A stretch of 64,000 nucleotides of DNA from CAWELS01 sp964468205 (lineage in GTDB: Bacteria; Acidobacteriota; Terriglobia; Bryobacterales; Bryobacteraceae): contig CAYXVG010000039.1 in NCBI GenBank assembly GCA_964468205.1, positions 6,809-70,808 on the forward strand. The letters run 5' to 3'. Numbering within the stretch: position 1 is the first letter of the stretch; each line of letters starts with the position of its first letter. A model generated the notes under the pieces. It searched no databases. It worked only from the letters and a program-made list of their open reading frames with translations, and was not told where the DNA came from. Of the stretch, positions 8,942 to 18,304 are shown piece by piece. A program made the position numbers and the translations under genes.

Positions 8942-9124
8942 AACCCGATTGGCTCGCAAGAAAAATCGCCAAAGGCCGGCTTCACCTGCACTCGCCGCTC
9001 AGAAGTACTAAGGCGTTTCGCCGTGCACCACTGACTTTCGTGGTAATGGTACTCTCCCAGAATTAGGGTCATTTTGGTGACATTCCTCGGATAATGCGCG
9101 CGCGCGTGATAAAATCGGGACCTA

Positions 9125-9130
9125 TAGAAT
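9125..9130 (+). promoter_or_regulatory. Possible -10 element, short leader
   Basis: TAGAAT lies 12 bases before the ATG at 9143. Transcription from it would begin only a few bases before the start codon. This placement recurs at several genes in the window. Confidence 0.35.
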
Positions 9131-9142
9131 CGCGCCCGAATT

Positions 9143-10729
9143 ATGCAGATGCCGAAAACCTCTACCCCGGCGGCGGGGAATCCGGGCCGGCGGCGACCCA
9201 GCAGCGGAGACTCGCTGCTTTTTCCCACCGTGTTCTTAACCGGGGCGTCAGTACTGATTCTCGAGATCCTGGGAACCCGGCTAGTGTCTCCTCATTTCGG
9301 GAACAATGTCTATGTTTGGTCGGCGCTAATCAGCGTGACGCTGATGGCTCTTGCCGTCGGCTACTGGATCGGCGGGAAGGTTGCCGACAGGCGCGGTTCA
9401 CCGGCATTGCTGGACCAGATTATCACGGGAGCGGCGATCTGGACCGCGATCGTCCCGGCGCTGGTGAATGTTCTCGCGGGGGCACTGCTCCAGGCGGACT
9501 ACCGGACGGGCATTCTGGTCACCTCTCTCGTGAGTTTCGGGCCGGCTCTTTTCCTTTTGGGGATGATCACCCCGGTCGCGGTGAAACTCGAAGTGGCCGA
9601 CATCGCGCATGTGGGGCGCTCGGCCGGGAAAGTGTACTCTTGGTCGACAGCGGGCGGGGTTTCGGGCGGCCTGGCGGCGGGTTTCGTGCTTTTCCCGCTG
9701 GTCTCCGTGACCGCAACTTGCCGGATCACGGCCCTCTCGCTTCTCGCGCTGGTGATGGCGCGCTGGCTGGCGCGCCGGTATTCTCCTGCGGCCGGATTCG
9801 TTCCACCGGCGGTGGTGATTACCTGCGGTTTCTTGTTCCCAAGTGCATTGCTGCCATCCCCGGCCTGGCAGGACGGAGGGTTCGCCGTGATTTCCAACCG
9901 GCCCAGCTTCTACGGCCCGGTGCGGGTGATTGAATACCGGCACAGCCGCCTGTTGTCGATCGACGGGATGTGCCAGAATGCAATGGATATTCACACCCGA
10001 AATTCGATCATGCCCCACGTAGCGGCGTTCGAACTACTGCCGTATCTGCGTCCGAACCTGAAAACAGCGGTCCTGGTGGGCCTCGGCGGCGGCGACATGG
10101 TCCGGCTTCTGCAAAGGCACGGCGTGAGGGTGAAGGCGGTGGAGATTGACCCGGTGGTGGTAGCGGCCGCGATCGAACACTTTCATCTTGAGCTCGACCG
10201 ATCGAATATCATTGTCAGCGACGGCCGCATTTTCCTTCGCCGGTCAGAAGAGAAGGTTGGTTTTTTGATTCTCGACGCGTTCACGGGGGGTACGATTCCG
10301 GCGCATCTGCTCTCGGTGGAAGCGATGCGGGAAATGAAGCAGACGCTTCGGGCGGGTGGTGTTGTCGCGTTGAACGCTGTGGTTATTCCTGAAGAGGAGT
10401 TGCTTGCGGATCTGGCAGCGACACTCGGGCAGGAGTTCGGTTGGGTGCGCCTTCTGATGCTGCGGCAGCCGGGCAGCGAGGTAGCCAACGCCGTCTTTTT
10501 CGCGTCGGATACGCCGTTGCGGTTGCCCGCTGCGTGGGATACCGCCCCGTCCGCCGGATTGGCCGCTCTTTCGGCGGAGTTGCCGCGGATGTTCGTGGAG
10601 CCCGACTTGCGGCGAGGCCAAGTGATCACAGACGCCCGGAACTTTGTCGAGGCGCGGTCCGTGAATGTCGACCGGACGCTCCGGCGCGGAAGCCGGGCGC
10701 TACTTCCCGCTTCGTTGCTCCAGCCCTAG
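9143..10729 (+). CDS. Membrane-anchored spermidine synthase-like protein
   Basis: A 528-residue two-part protein. The N-terminal half (about 25-240) is hydrophobic with roughly six or seven membrane segments, beginning LLFPTVFLTGASVLILEILG. The C-terminal half is a Rossmann methyltransferase-like fold of the spermidine synthase family: VLVGLGGGDMVRLL, then VKAVEIDPVVV, then VSDGRIFLRR and FLILDAFTGG. Such fusions are common in environmental bacteria and their substrate is usually not established. The acidic residues that bind the polyamine in true SpeE are not clearly preserved, so polyamine synthesis is uncertain. Its stop overlaps the stop of the convergent next gene. Confidence 0.85.
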   Translation: MQMPKTSTPAAGNPGRRRPSSGDSLLFPTVFLTGASVLILEILGTRLVSPHFGNNVYVWSALISVTLMALAVGYWIGGKVADRRGSPALLDQIITGAAIWTAIVPALVNVLAGALLQADYRTGILVTSLVSFGPALFLLGMITPVAVKLEVADIAHVGRSAGKVYSWSTAGGVSGGLAAGFVLFPLVSVTATCRITALSLLALVMARWLARRYSPAAGFVPPAVVITCGFLFPSALLPSPAWQDGGFAVISNRPSFYGPVRVIEYRHSRLLSIDGMCQNAMDIHTRNSIMPHVAAFELLPYLRPNLKTAVLVGLGGGDMVRLLQRHGVRVKAVEIDPVVVAAAIEHFHLELDRSNIIVSDGRIFLRRSEEKVGFLILDAFTGGTIPAHLLSVEAMREMKQTLRAGGVVALNAVVIPEEELLADLAATLGQEFGWVRLLMLRQPGSEVANAVFFASDTPLRLPAAWDTAPSAGLAALSAELPRMFVEPDLRRGQVITDARNFVEARSVNVDRTLRRGSRALLPASLLQP

Positions 10730-11973
10730 ATGAAGGCGACGGAGCCGTCTTCCCGGTAGTCGAAGCCGCGCCGCCAGGGCCGCGGCGGGTATTTCTTGAT
10801 CGCCTCTTCGTCGAGTTCGATGCCGAGTCCCGGTTTGTTCGGGACGGGAATATAGCCGTCTTTCACCATGAGCGGTTCCTTGAGGACTTCACTTCGGGGG
10901 GGAGTGTCGTCCGGGCGGTATTCGAGGATCTTGAAGTTCGGGGTGGATGCGGCGAAGTGGACGTTAACCGTGGTGGCGATGGGACCCATTGGGTTATGGG
11001 GCGCCACCATCACGTAGGCGGCTTCGGCGAGGTGGGCGATCTTCTTCATCTCGATGAGGCCGCCGCAGACGCAGATGTCAGGCTGGATGATGTCGAGGCA
11101 TTCGGCGGCGAGAATCTCACGGAACTCGTGCCGGGTGTAGTTGCACTCGCCGGAGGCGAGCGGGATATTGACGCGCTCGGCGAGTTTGCGCATCGCGTCG
11201 GTGTTTTCGGGCCGGATGGGCTCTTCGAGCCACATCGGGTTGTATGGCTCGATGGCGCGGGCGAGTTCGACGGCGCGGTGCACCTCGAAGAATTTGGCGT
11301 GGATGTCAACGCCGATGCCCACATCGGGCCCGAGGGCCTCGCGAACGGCCCGTACGCGCTCTCCGGCCATGCGAGTGACGTAGTTGTAGGGCCGGCGGTT
11401 GGTACCCGGCATGTGAGGCGACATCTTGATCCCGGTGTAGCCGTACTTTTCGACAAGACGCTTGGCGGACTCGGCTACCTCGGACGGCTCGCCGCCACCG
11501 GCGCTCTGGTAGACGCGGATCTTGTCGCGCACCTTGCCGCCGAGGAGCATGTAGACGGGCAGGCCAACCGCCTTGCCAGAGATATCCCACAGGGCGTGCT
11601 CGATGCCGCTGATGGCGGAGTTCACGACCGAGCCGCCCGGAAAGCGGGTGAAATTGTAGAGCAGCGACCAGATGTGCTCGATGTTCCGGGGGTCTTGCCC
11701 GACGAGCCAGCTCTTGTAGTCCTCGATCACCTTGACCGTGGCTTCGTCCGGACCGCAGGAGTAAGCTTCCCCGATCCCGTGGATCCCTTGGTCGGTTTCC
11801 ACCTTGACGATGACCCAGTTGCGGCCGGACGGCTGGTTGTCGCTGACCGGTGTGGTGTGCACCAGGAAGGATTTCACATCCGTGATCTTTAGGGACGGCT
11901 GCGAGCCAACCTGCGCCGGCATCGGCATGAGCGGCGCGGCGGCGGTGGCGGAGAGAAAAGAACGTCGTTTCAT
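10726..11973 (-). CDS. Exported mandelate racemase/muconate lactonizing family protein
   Basis: An enolase-superfamily enzyme, most like sugar-acid dehydratases such as galactonate dehydratase. The N-terminus MKRRSFLSATAAAPLMPM looks like a Tat signal. The capping domain follows (TDVKSFLVHTTPV onward), then the barrel with a lysine motif GYTGIKMSPH near 179-187, metal ligands D223 in GVDIH, E250 in WLEEP and E276 in ASGEC, and a histidine in VAPHNPMG. The 415-residue length is normal with the signal included. Two bases separate it from the ArsC-like gene upstream on the same strand. The exact substrate cannot be read from sequence. Confidence 0.88.
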   Translation of the reverse strand: MKRRSFLSATAAAPLMPMPAQVGSQPSLKITDVKSFLVHTTPVSDNQPSGRNWVIVKVETDQGIHGIGEAYSCGPDEATVKVIEDYKSWLVGQDPRNIEHIWSLLYNFTRFPGGSVVNSAISGIEHALWDISGKAVGLPVYMLLGGKVRDKIRVYQSAGGGEPSEVAESAKRLVEKYGYTGIKMSPHMPGTNRRPYNYVTRMAGERVRAVREALGPDVGIGVDIHAKFFEVHRAVELARAIEPYNPMWLEEPIRPENTDAMRKLAERVNIPLASGECNYTRHEFREILAAECLDIIQPDICVCGGLIEMKKIAHLAEAAYVMVAPHNPMGPIATTVNVHFAASTPNFKILEYRPDDTPPRSEVLKEPLMVKDGYIPVPNKPGLGIELDEEAIKKYPPRPWRRGFDYREDGSVAFI

Positions 11974-11975
11974 GA

Positions 11976-12314
11976 CTAGAGCAACTCCTCGTAGTCGCCG
12001 GGCTTGAAGCCGAGGGCGATATTTCGGCCCTTTTGTAGCATGGGCCGGCGGATGGCCTTGGGTTCAGCCGCGAGGATCCGGATGGATTCCACGCGGTCCG
12101 GCGGATCGGTTTTGATCTTCTTTTCGCGGAAGATGGGATTCCGGGGGTTGAAGAACTGGGTGTAGTCCAGCTTGCCGATCAGTTTGTCGAGCTGGGATTC
12201 GGTGAGCCCGTTCTTGAGATCCACCTCCTGGAAGTCAACGCCTTTCTCTTCGAGCCACGCGCGGGCCTTCTTCGAGGTGGTGCAGGCCGGATAGGTGTAC
12301 AGCTTGAGTTTCAT
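11976..12314 (-). CDS. ArsC/Spx/YffB-family protein
   Basis: A 112-residue thioredoxin-fold protein. The motif YPACTTSKKARAWL has C11 with a lysine pair at 15-16, as in the ArsC/Spx/YffB group, and AIRRPML near residues 87-93 supplies the conserved arginines followed by proline. Only one cysteine at the active site is present, so it is not a CXXC protein. Members include arsenate reductases and regulators; this one lacks arsenic genes around it, so its substrate is open. It begins the two-gene unit with the dehydratase. A TATATT hexamer lies nine bases before its ATG. Confidence 0.88.
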   Translation of the reverse strand: MKLKLYTYPACTTSKKARAWLEEKGVDFQEVDLKNGLTESQLDKLIGKLDYTQFFNPRNPIFREKKIKTDPPDRVESIRILAAEPKAIRRPMLQKGRNIALGFKPGDYEELL

Positions 12315-12323
12315 GCTTACATG

Positions 12324-12329
12324 AATATA
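12324..12329 (-). promoter_or_regulatory. Possible -10 element, short leader
   Basis: On the minus strand this reads TATATT, nine bases before the ATG of the ArsC-like gene at 12314. The short spacing matches the pattern seen at other genes here. Confidence 0.3.
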
Positions 12330-12410
12330 ATCCGGAAGGGGTGCAAACTGATAGGCTGATTACGAAAGATGTCCGGGATTCTTTGACATCGGACCAGGAA
12401 GATAGCGCCC

Positions 12411-15400
12411 TTGCGAATACTGATTTCGGCCGCCGCGATCGTTCTTCTGGTGGCCGTCCTGCCGGCGGCCGCCCAGGAGCCGGGCGAGGGCGAACCCACG
12501 GTAACGATGGAGCTCGTTCAGAGGCAAAGGCGGGCTGTTGAAAGGAACAGCAATCTCTCCGAAGGTCTCCGCAAGCAAGTCCTGGGCTACTACGACGAGG
12601 CCGCGCAAGAGCTAAACTCCGCCCGCCGGCTGGCGGAGGAAGCGCGGCGATTCGAGCGCGAGCGGGCGCACATTGGGCGCGACATCCAGGCTCTGCAGGC
12701 GGAACTCGACCGCCCGGCGCCGGAGGCGGAGGTGTCACTGCCCGGAGACGCGTCCGTGGAAAGAATCCAGCAGCAGCTTACCCAGGAGAGAGCCGAGTTG
12801 GGCGCCCGGCGCCAGGTTCTCAGCGATTTGACGAAGCTGGCCGAGAGCCGGGCCAACCGGCGCACAGCGATTGCCCGGCGGATCGGGGAGCTCAATCAGA
12901 GGCTTGAGGAGACAGAGGACACGCTGCTATCAATTTCACGCCGCGATACATCGCCGGAGCTGCGGGAAGCGATGCGCGCCGAAGTCCTCGCGAGACGGCA
13001 ACGTGTCCAACAGGAAATCGAGACCCTGCGAGAGGAGCAGAGATTGATCGACGCTCAAGCGGAATTGATTCCGCTGCAGCGGGACCGGGCCGAACGCCGG
13101 GTGGCGGAATCCGAGCGCTTGGTGGAGCAGTTGGAGAAACGCGCCGCGACGGCGCGGCGGGCGGAAGCGGAGGCCGCCTTGGGGAGGGTGAGAGAGATTG
13201 TAGACCGCGCCCGCGAGGCCACTGCCGTGGCTCCGGATGTCATCGGCGACACCCTCGACATGGCCGAGACGCTATGGGCCGAAGACGGCGTGGAGACGGG
13301 AGTCGCCGAGACGAGCCAAGAGCTCACCGATATGCGGCGCCGCCTGCTACAGATTGAGAAGATCTCCTCGGTCACGCGGCGAAAATTCGAGGCAGTGCGA
13401 ACCCATGGCATCGCGGCGCAATGGTGGCCCCAGATTCCGGAAGATATTCCGCGCCCGGCGGAGCTCCGGGAGCAGATCCGGGAGCGCGAGTCGATGATAC
13501 CCAACGTGCAACACGAGTTGATCGTGCTCGAGGAGAAGCGAGTCCAGATGGGCAACATCGAGGCGCAGGTGTCGGACCTGTTAGAGCGGGCGAAGCGTCT
13601 GGATCCGGCGGCTGATGAGCGAGAGCTGGAGCGCCGGCTTCGCGCCCTGATCTCGGCCCGGCGCGATCTGATTGATGAGCTGATCAAGAGCTACACCCGG
13701 TACGCCGATCAACTGATCGAGTTGACCGGCGCGTCACGCGCACTCCGCGAGGCGATTACCGATCTGGACACGTATATCTACGAAAGGGTCTTCTGGGTGC
13801 GGAGCGTGCCGGGCGGGAAAGTGCCGCCCGTGGAGGATATCTTGGGGGGCCTCCGATGGCTGGTGTGGAACCCCGATTGGGGGGCGTTGATCCGGCATTC
13901 CGCGGGCGCCGTGGCTCGCGATGGCCTGCTGGTGCTGTGTTTGCTGGCGCTGCCGGGGCTTGTTCTGTACCGCCGCTCTTTCTTGGCGAGGCTGATGCTG
14001 GAGGCAAGAAGAGCCAGCCGCGTCGAGACGGATTCGTTCACCACCACCTTGCGAGCAATCGGCATGACGGTGCTGCTTTCCGCACCGGCGCCTCTGCTGT
14101 TCTTCGCTCTCAGCCGGTGGATCTCGATGCCGGCCGATTCGGAGTTCGTGCGCGGTCTTTCCGGAGCATTTCGAAGCCTTGCGCTCCTGAGCGCAACATT
14201 TGTGTTCATGGCGGAGATTATGCGTCCGAGCGGCGTGGCGGAAGCTCATTTCCGTTGGCCGGCCGGGGCGCTACGAGTGGCGCGCCAGTGGGTGCTGCGG
14301 ATGCTCCGCGTACTGCTACCCCTGGCGTTTGTCTGCCTGGCATTGGGGGAGGAGGGGCTGCGGTTTCACAGCCAGCCGGATCTGCGGGCTTACAGCAACG
14401 GACTTGGCCGTATTTGCTTCATTGCGGGTTGTATCTGGGTAACCTACGTTGCGTATCGGATTCTGCGGCCGCAAGGCCGTGCAATGTCGGCAACATTCAA
14501 TGGAGAGGAGACCTCCTGGGGCAGCCGCTCCCGCTATCTATGGTTCCCGCTGGCCGTGGTTCTGCTCATCGGGCCGGCGATCCTGGCCTTCTGGGGTTAT
14601 TACGTCACCGGCATCACGATGGCCGTGTTTCTCCACCGCACCTTCGCGCTGACCTTTCTTACTATCCTCGTGGGCGACAGCCTCGTCCGTTGGCGTCTCA
14701 CAAAGGAGAAAACGCTGCTCGACGGCAAGCAGAGCGATGAACGCCGGAGAGACCTCGAGACCGCTCATACACAAATCCGCCAGCTCACACGATTCTCGCT
14801 CGCGCTCGTGTGGGTGGCAGGCACTCTGATGATCTGGTCAAGCGTGCTGCCGGCGTTTTCGATGTTGGATCGCATCCAACTCTTACCCTCGGTGGAGTTC
14901 ATCCGCGAAGACACCGCTCGCGGACTACCCGCCGGCACGGAGCAGGCCGGAGCCGGCCAGGAAACGCCGGCCGAAACGGACGAGGAAGCTGGCTCCGCGA
15001 TGGGCCCTGCCGCCGCGCTTGGCGCCGCCGCGACGGCAGGCGGAGTCGCGGCGGAAAGAGCCCTTACTTTGGCTGGTTTGCTGGGAACTCTTCTCACACT
15101 GCTGGTGACGCTCATCCTGGCGCGCAATATTCCTGGACTCATGGAGTTCACCGTGTTGCAGCGCACACCTCTCGCGCCGGGAGCCCGGGCGGCGATCCGG
15201 ACCCTGGTGAGCTACATCGTGGTAATTGTTGGCGTCAGCCTCGCGGCCGGAAGGTTGGGGCTGAGCTGGGAGAAGATCCAGTGGCTGGCAGCGGCGCTCA
15301 CGTTCGGTCTCGCCTTTGGCCTACAGGAGATTTTCGCGAACTTCGTCTCAGGGATTATCATTTTGCTCGACCGGCCGATCCGGGTGGGCGACGTAATCAC

Positions 15401-15917
15401 CATCAACAACATCGGGGGCTGGGTGACGAAGATCAGTATCCGCGCCACGACGATCACCAAGTGGGACCGCAGCGAGCTCATCGTACCCAATCGCGATTTC
15501 ATCACCCAGCAGTTGACGAACTGGACCCTCTCGAACAAATTGACTCGCGTGGAGCTCAAGATCGGCGTTGAATACGGTTCCGACGTCGAGAACGTGCGCC
15601 GGGTCCTGCTGGACGTGGCCCACGCTCATCCGGCGATTCTGAAGGACCCCCCGCCTTATACCGTCCTAATGGCGTTCGGCGACAACGCCATCGAATTCGA
15701 GCTGCGGATATACGCGGATTACGACTACGGCCGGCTCACGCTACGTGACGAAGTGCAGCGGCGGATCGTGGCGGCTTTCGCGAAGGAAGGGATTATTATC
15801 GCCTTCCCGCAACTCGATCTGCACCTGAAGTCCGGCCTGCCGTTCCCGCAGTCCTCGCCGCCACCGGTGGCGCCCCCGCCGGCGACGCCGCGCGGGTTGC
15901 AAGACGTCGACGACTGA
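12411..15917 (+). CDS. Large MscS-family mechanosensitive channel
   Basis: A 1,168-residue protein with a signal peptide (ILISAAAIVLLVAVLPAAAQ), a long Arg/Glu-rich coiled-coil region to about residue 470 in the periplasm, then a series of membrane segments and a C-terminal MscS domain from about 930 on. The pore-lining helix and beta domain are recognisable in LAFGLQEIFANFVSG, DRPIRVGDVITI, IVPNRDFITQQLTNW and the end FPQLDLHLKSG. The architecture resembles MscK/KefA: a stretch-activated channel with an added periplasmic sensor or scaffold. The start is a TTG. An Ala/Gly-rich linker with acidic residues near 840-885 is unusual low-complexity sequence between membrane segments. Confidence 0.92.
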   Translation: MRILISAAAIVLLVAVLPAAAQEPGEGEPTVTMELVQRQRRAVERNSNLSEGLRKQVLGYYDEAAQELNSARRLAEEARRFERERAHIGRDIQALQAELDRPAPEAEVSLPGDASVERIQQQLTQERAELGARRQVLSDLTKLAESRANRRTAIARRIGELNQRLEETEDTLLSISRRDTSPELREAMRAEVLARRQRVQQEIETLREEQRLIDAQAELIPLQRDRAERRVAESERLVEQLEKRAATARRAEAEAALGRVREIVDRAREATAVAPDVIGDTLDMAETLWAEDGVETGVAETSQELTDMRRRLLQIEKISSVTRRKFEAVRTHGIAAQWWPQIPEDIPRPAELREQIRERESMIPNVQHELIVLEEKRVQMGNIEAQVSDLLERAKRLDPAADERELERRLRALISARRDLIDELIKSYTRYADQLIELTGASRALREAITDLDTYIYERVFWVRSVPGGKVPPVEDILGGLRWLVWNPDWGALIRHSAGAVARDGLLVLCLLALPGLVLYRRSFLARLMLEARRASRVETDSFTTTLRAIGMTVLLSAPAPLLFFALSRWISMPADSEFVRGLSGAFRSLALLSATFVFMAEIMRPSGVAEAHFRWPAGALRVARQWVLRMLRVLLPLAFVCLALGEEGLRFHSQPDLRAYSNGLGRICFIAGCIWVTYVAYRILRPQGRAMSATFNGEETSWGSRSRYLWFPLAVVLLIGPAILAFWGYYVTGITMAVFLHRTFALTFLTILVGDSLVRWRLTKEKTLLDGKQSDERRRDLETAHTQIRQLTRFSLALVWVAGTLMIWSSVLPAFSMLDRIQLLPSVEFIREDTARGLPAGTEQAGAGQETPAETDEEAGSAMGPAAALGAAATAGGVAAERALTLAGLLGTLLTLLVTLILARNIPGLMEFTVLQRTPLAPGARAAIRTLVSYIVVIVGVSLAAGRLGLSWEKIQWLAAALTFGLAFGLQEIFANFVSGIIILLDRPIRVGDVITINNIGGWVTKISIRATTITKWDRSELIVPNRDFITQQLTNWTLSNKLTRVELKIGVEYGSDVENVRRVLLDVAHAHPAILKDPPPYTVLMAFGDNAIEFELRIYADYDYGRLTLRDEVQRRIVAAFAKEGIIIAFPQLDLHLKSGLPFPQSSPPPVAPPPATPRGLQDVDD

Positions 15918-15955
15918 GGCGGCGCGGACGTTCGCCCGGCCGCCCTGGCGCTTCG

Positions 15956-16762
15956 CTAGATCTCCAATTCGCCTTTGAACACCATGTCGGCAAGCTTAAA
16001 TTTGCGGCGGACTCTTTGGCCGGAGCGGGTCTTGAGGTCGAACTCCACGTCCTTATCCTCGAGAGCAATGTCGATACCACCGTTGCTGGCGCGGGGGAAC
16101 GCGAAGTAGATCTCGGGTAACTCGCGGCTGCCGCTGATCTGCACATTATTCGGGTGGAGAGGGTCTTTTCCCTTCACCTTCAGGACGGCTTCCTGCTTGA
16201 GATGCTCGACAATCTGTTTCTGTATCGCGGTCGGATCCGGACGCTCGCCTTCCTTTCCCGGGGGTCTTCCGCCGCCACCAACCATTGCCGGCGGGAGGCC
16301 CGCCACGACAAGGATATAGCGGTCATCTTTCATGTTGAGGTAACGCTGTGCATCGGGGCTATTGATCTCAGCGCCAAACCGCAGGCGGACCAGGGCCTGG
16401 CGGACCGGGAGCGCTGACACCCAGCGCAGGTAAATGCGCTTGGTCGGCCGTGCGGCCATGTCCGGCGCGCGGCCCGGCGCACCGCCCTGGCTACCGCCGC
16501 CGCCCGGCACGCCTCCGAGCATGTCGCCGCCACCACCCGGCGGTCCGCCCATCCCTCCGCGGCGGCCCCCACCGCCTCCTGGCGGGCGGCCTCCGCCCAT
16601 GGCGATATCCAGGGACTTGGACCACGGCGAGTTGTTGAGAACCTTCTCAACCTCTTTCTCTCCCCACTGCGCGAAGTCCTTTTCGGTCCAGAAGTCAGCA
16701 GCGAGAAGAGCGGCTGCGCCGACGGTCAGCATCGTCGAAACCACTACTATCATGCGTTTCAT
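15956..16762 (-). CDS. Secreted paralog A with Gly/Pro-rich insert, unknown
   Basis: A 268-residue exported protein of a type I associate with acidobacteria but cannot name. A signal peptide (MIVVVSTMLTVGAAALLAA) is followed by FWTEKDFAQWGEKEVEKVL and SPWSK. Residues about 55-103 are almost only Gly, Pro and Arg, a flexible insert. The second half has RWVSALPVRQALV, FPRASNGGIDIALEDKDVEF and RRKFKLADMVF. All these blocks recur in the neighbouring gene at 16847-17590, which lacks the Gly/Pro insert. Transcribed after that gene with an 84-base gap. Function unknown; the paired blocks suggest a shared fold. Confidence 0.8.
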   Translation of the reverse strand: MKRMIVVVSTMLTVGAAALLAADFWTEKDFAQWGEKEVEKVLNNSPWSKSLDIAMGGGRPPGGGGGRRGGMGGPPGGGGDMLGGVPGGGGSQGGAPGRAPDMAARPTKRIYLRWVSALPVRQALVRLRFGAEINSPDAQRYLNMKDDRYILVVAGLPPAMVGGGGRPPGKEGERPDPTAIQKQIVEHLKQEAVLKVKGKDPLHPNNVQISGSRELPEIYFAFPRASNGGIDIALEDKDVEFDLKTRSGQRVRRKFKLADMVFKGELEI

Positions 16763-16846
16763 TTCCTTACTCCGTGGCGGCAGGCGGATACGCCCCGCCG
16801 CCTGATGTAAACGGTATCAAAATGAAAGGCGTTCCGCGATAGCCGG

Positions 16847-17590
16847 TCAGATCTGAAGTTGGTCGTAGTAGACCATGTCGGCAAGCTTGAAGCCACGCCG
16901 GATAGTCGCCGCGTCGAGCTTGATCTCCACTTCGATGTTCTTGTCGTCCAGCGTGATGTCGTGGCCGCCGTCCTTGGCCTTGGGGAAGAAAAGATAGATT
17001 TCCTGTCCGTCTTGAGACGGGGCGACTTGCACATGAATAGGGGTCAAAGGCTCCTGTTTGCGAATCTTGAGCGCGGTGATGGATTTCAATTTCTCCGGAT
17101 CACCTTTCAGATCCTGCTTATCGAGTCCCGTAAGCCCAAGGACATAGTGTTCGGACTTCGCCAGCATCATCTTCACGGCCTCCGCTGAATTGGCGGCTTC
17201 GGCTCCGAATTGCTGCACGGCCACCGCCTGCCGGACCGGCAGAGCGCTCACCCAACGCATGCGCACCTTTACGCTCCGGGTGGCCTGAACGCTAGCCGCA
17301 GTGGGACCAGCGCCGCCCTGGATACTGGCCCGGCCCATTCCCCGCGATGGATCCACGGACGGGGGCGTGTTTCCTCTCGCGGCTGGACGCAGCGCGCCAG
17401 CACGCTCGGACATGGACTGTGCGAGCACTTCAACGGTTTTCGCCCACGGTGAATCGGTTAGCAGCTTGCCAGCCTCTTCGGCCGACCATTCGCGGAACGG
17501 TTTCTCATCCCAGAAGTTCGCGGCGGAAACGGAGACGGCGGCGGCCGCCAACAATAGCGCGGCCAGCACGGGCCTGGATCTTTGTATCAT
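16847..17590 (-). CDS. Secreted paralog B, unknown
   Basis: A 247-residue exported protein with signal peptide (RPVLAALLLAAAAVSVSA) then FWDEKPFREWSAEEAGKLL and SPWAK. It shares with its downstream neighbour the motifs RWVSALPVRQAV, FPKAKDGGHDITLDDKNIEV and RRGFKLADMVYY, so the two arose by tandem duplication. In place of the Gly/Pro insert of paralog A it has a shorter Ser/Pro/Ala-rich linker. No catalytic motif is evident. Probably periplasmic or surface located; no function can be assigned. Confidence 0.8.
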   Translation of the reverse strand: MIQRSRPVLAALLLAAAAVSVSAANFWDEKPFREWSAEEAGKLLTDSPWAKTVEVLAQSMSERAGALRPAARGNTPPSVDPSRGMGRASIQGGAGPTAASVQATRSVKVRMRWVSALPVRQAVAVQQFGAEAANSAEAVKMMLAKSEHYVLGLTGLDKQDLKGDPEKLKSITALKIRKQEPLTPIHVQVAPSQDGQEIYLFFPKAKDGGHDITLDDKNIEVEIKLDAATIRRGFKLADMVYYDQLQI

Positions 17591-17827
17591 GGCAGTCCTC
17601 TAGTCGCAGCATATCGCACGGCAACTGCGGCGGCAAAAAAGAAAAGCAGGCCGCGGACTGAGGAATCGCGGCCTGCACGAGGGGATTGCCCATCAAGGAG
17701 TGATGTCGAAGAGAAACTGCGCCCACGCCCCGCAGGGGGTCTTGCGGGGAAGTGCGCTGCCGCTTCCTGTTCGGGAATGCGATTCGCGAGCCCGCTTGGT
17801 CACGGACCGCGATGTAAACAGTGCCCG

Positions 17828-18274
17828 CTATTCCTTCGAAATCTTCGGCCAGTTCTCGTCGGCGCGCGCGATGGCGCCCTTCACGTCTTTATCGAACTTT
17901 CCCTTGGCAAAGCGATGGTTCAGATAGAGTTTGCCATCGACAACCTTCCATGCCTTGGGAGACACACCGGCTGTGTGCCCCTTGCTGACGGCGTAGGCGC
18001 AGTAGCCGCCGTACTGCGGTGCGTACTTCTCAGGGTCCTGGGAGAAGAGTTCACGGTTCGCGGCGCTCGAGAACCGCCAGATGGCGCCGCTCCAGGTGGT
18101 CTGGAACTCCTCGCTTCCCTTCACCGGCTCGCCGCCCGTGAAGTACGCGACAGGATCATAACCCTTGAGCGCGACCCCATCTGAAGTCACGTTTACCGCG
18201 TCAACAGCCTGGCCGGCGCCAAACAGCGCCACGGAAAACAGCAGCAGGAGTCCAGGAATTGATCTTTGTCTCAT
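17828..18274 (-). CDS. Exported YHS-domain protein
   Basis: A 148-residue protein with a signal peptide (IPGLLLLFSVALFGAGQAV) and a YHS domain, visible in ALKGYDPVAYFTGGEPVKGS, IWRFSSAANRELFSQDPEKY and PQYGGYCAYAVS. YHS domains are often metal-related and occur in copper-handling and unknown secreted proteins. The start is placed at the ATG at 18274, because the open frame upstream to 18457 runs through the intergenic repeats and is very Arg-rich. It is divergent from the metallophosphoesterase gene. Confidence 0.88.
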   Translation of the reverse strand: MRQRSIPGLLLLFSVALFGAGQAVDAVNVTSDGVALKGYDPVAYFTGGEPVKGSEEFQTTWSGAIWRFSSAANRELFSQDPEKYAPQYGGYCAYAVSKGHTAGVSPKAWKVVDGKLYLNHRFAKGKFDKDVKGAIARADENWPKISKE

Positions 18275-18304
18275 ACTATTGGCTTCGCGCCGGCGAGACC
18301 GGCT

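Noticed and set aside
10441..11892. 483-codon open frame on the + strand
   Set aside because: It is antisense to the dehydratase gene, which has clear family motifs. The frame is a GC-skew shadow with no recognisable features.
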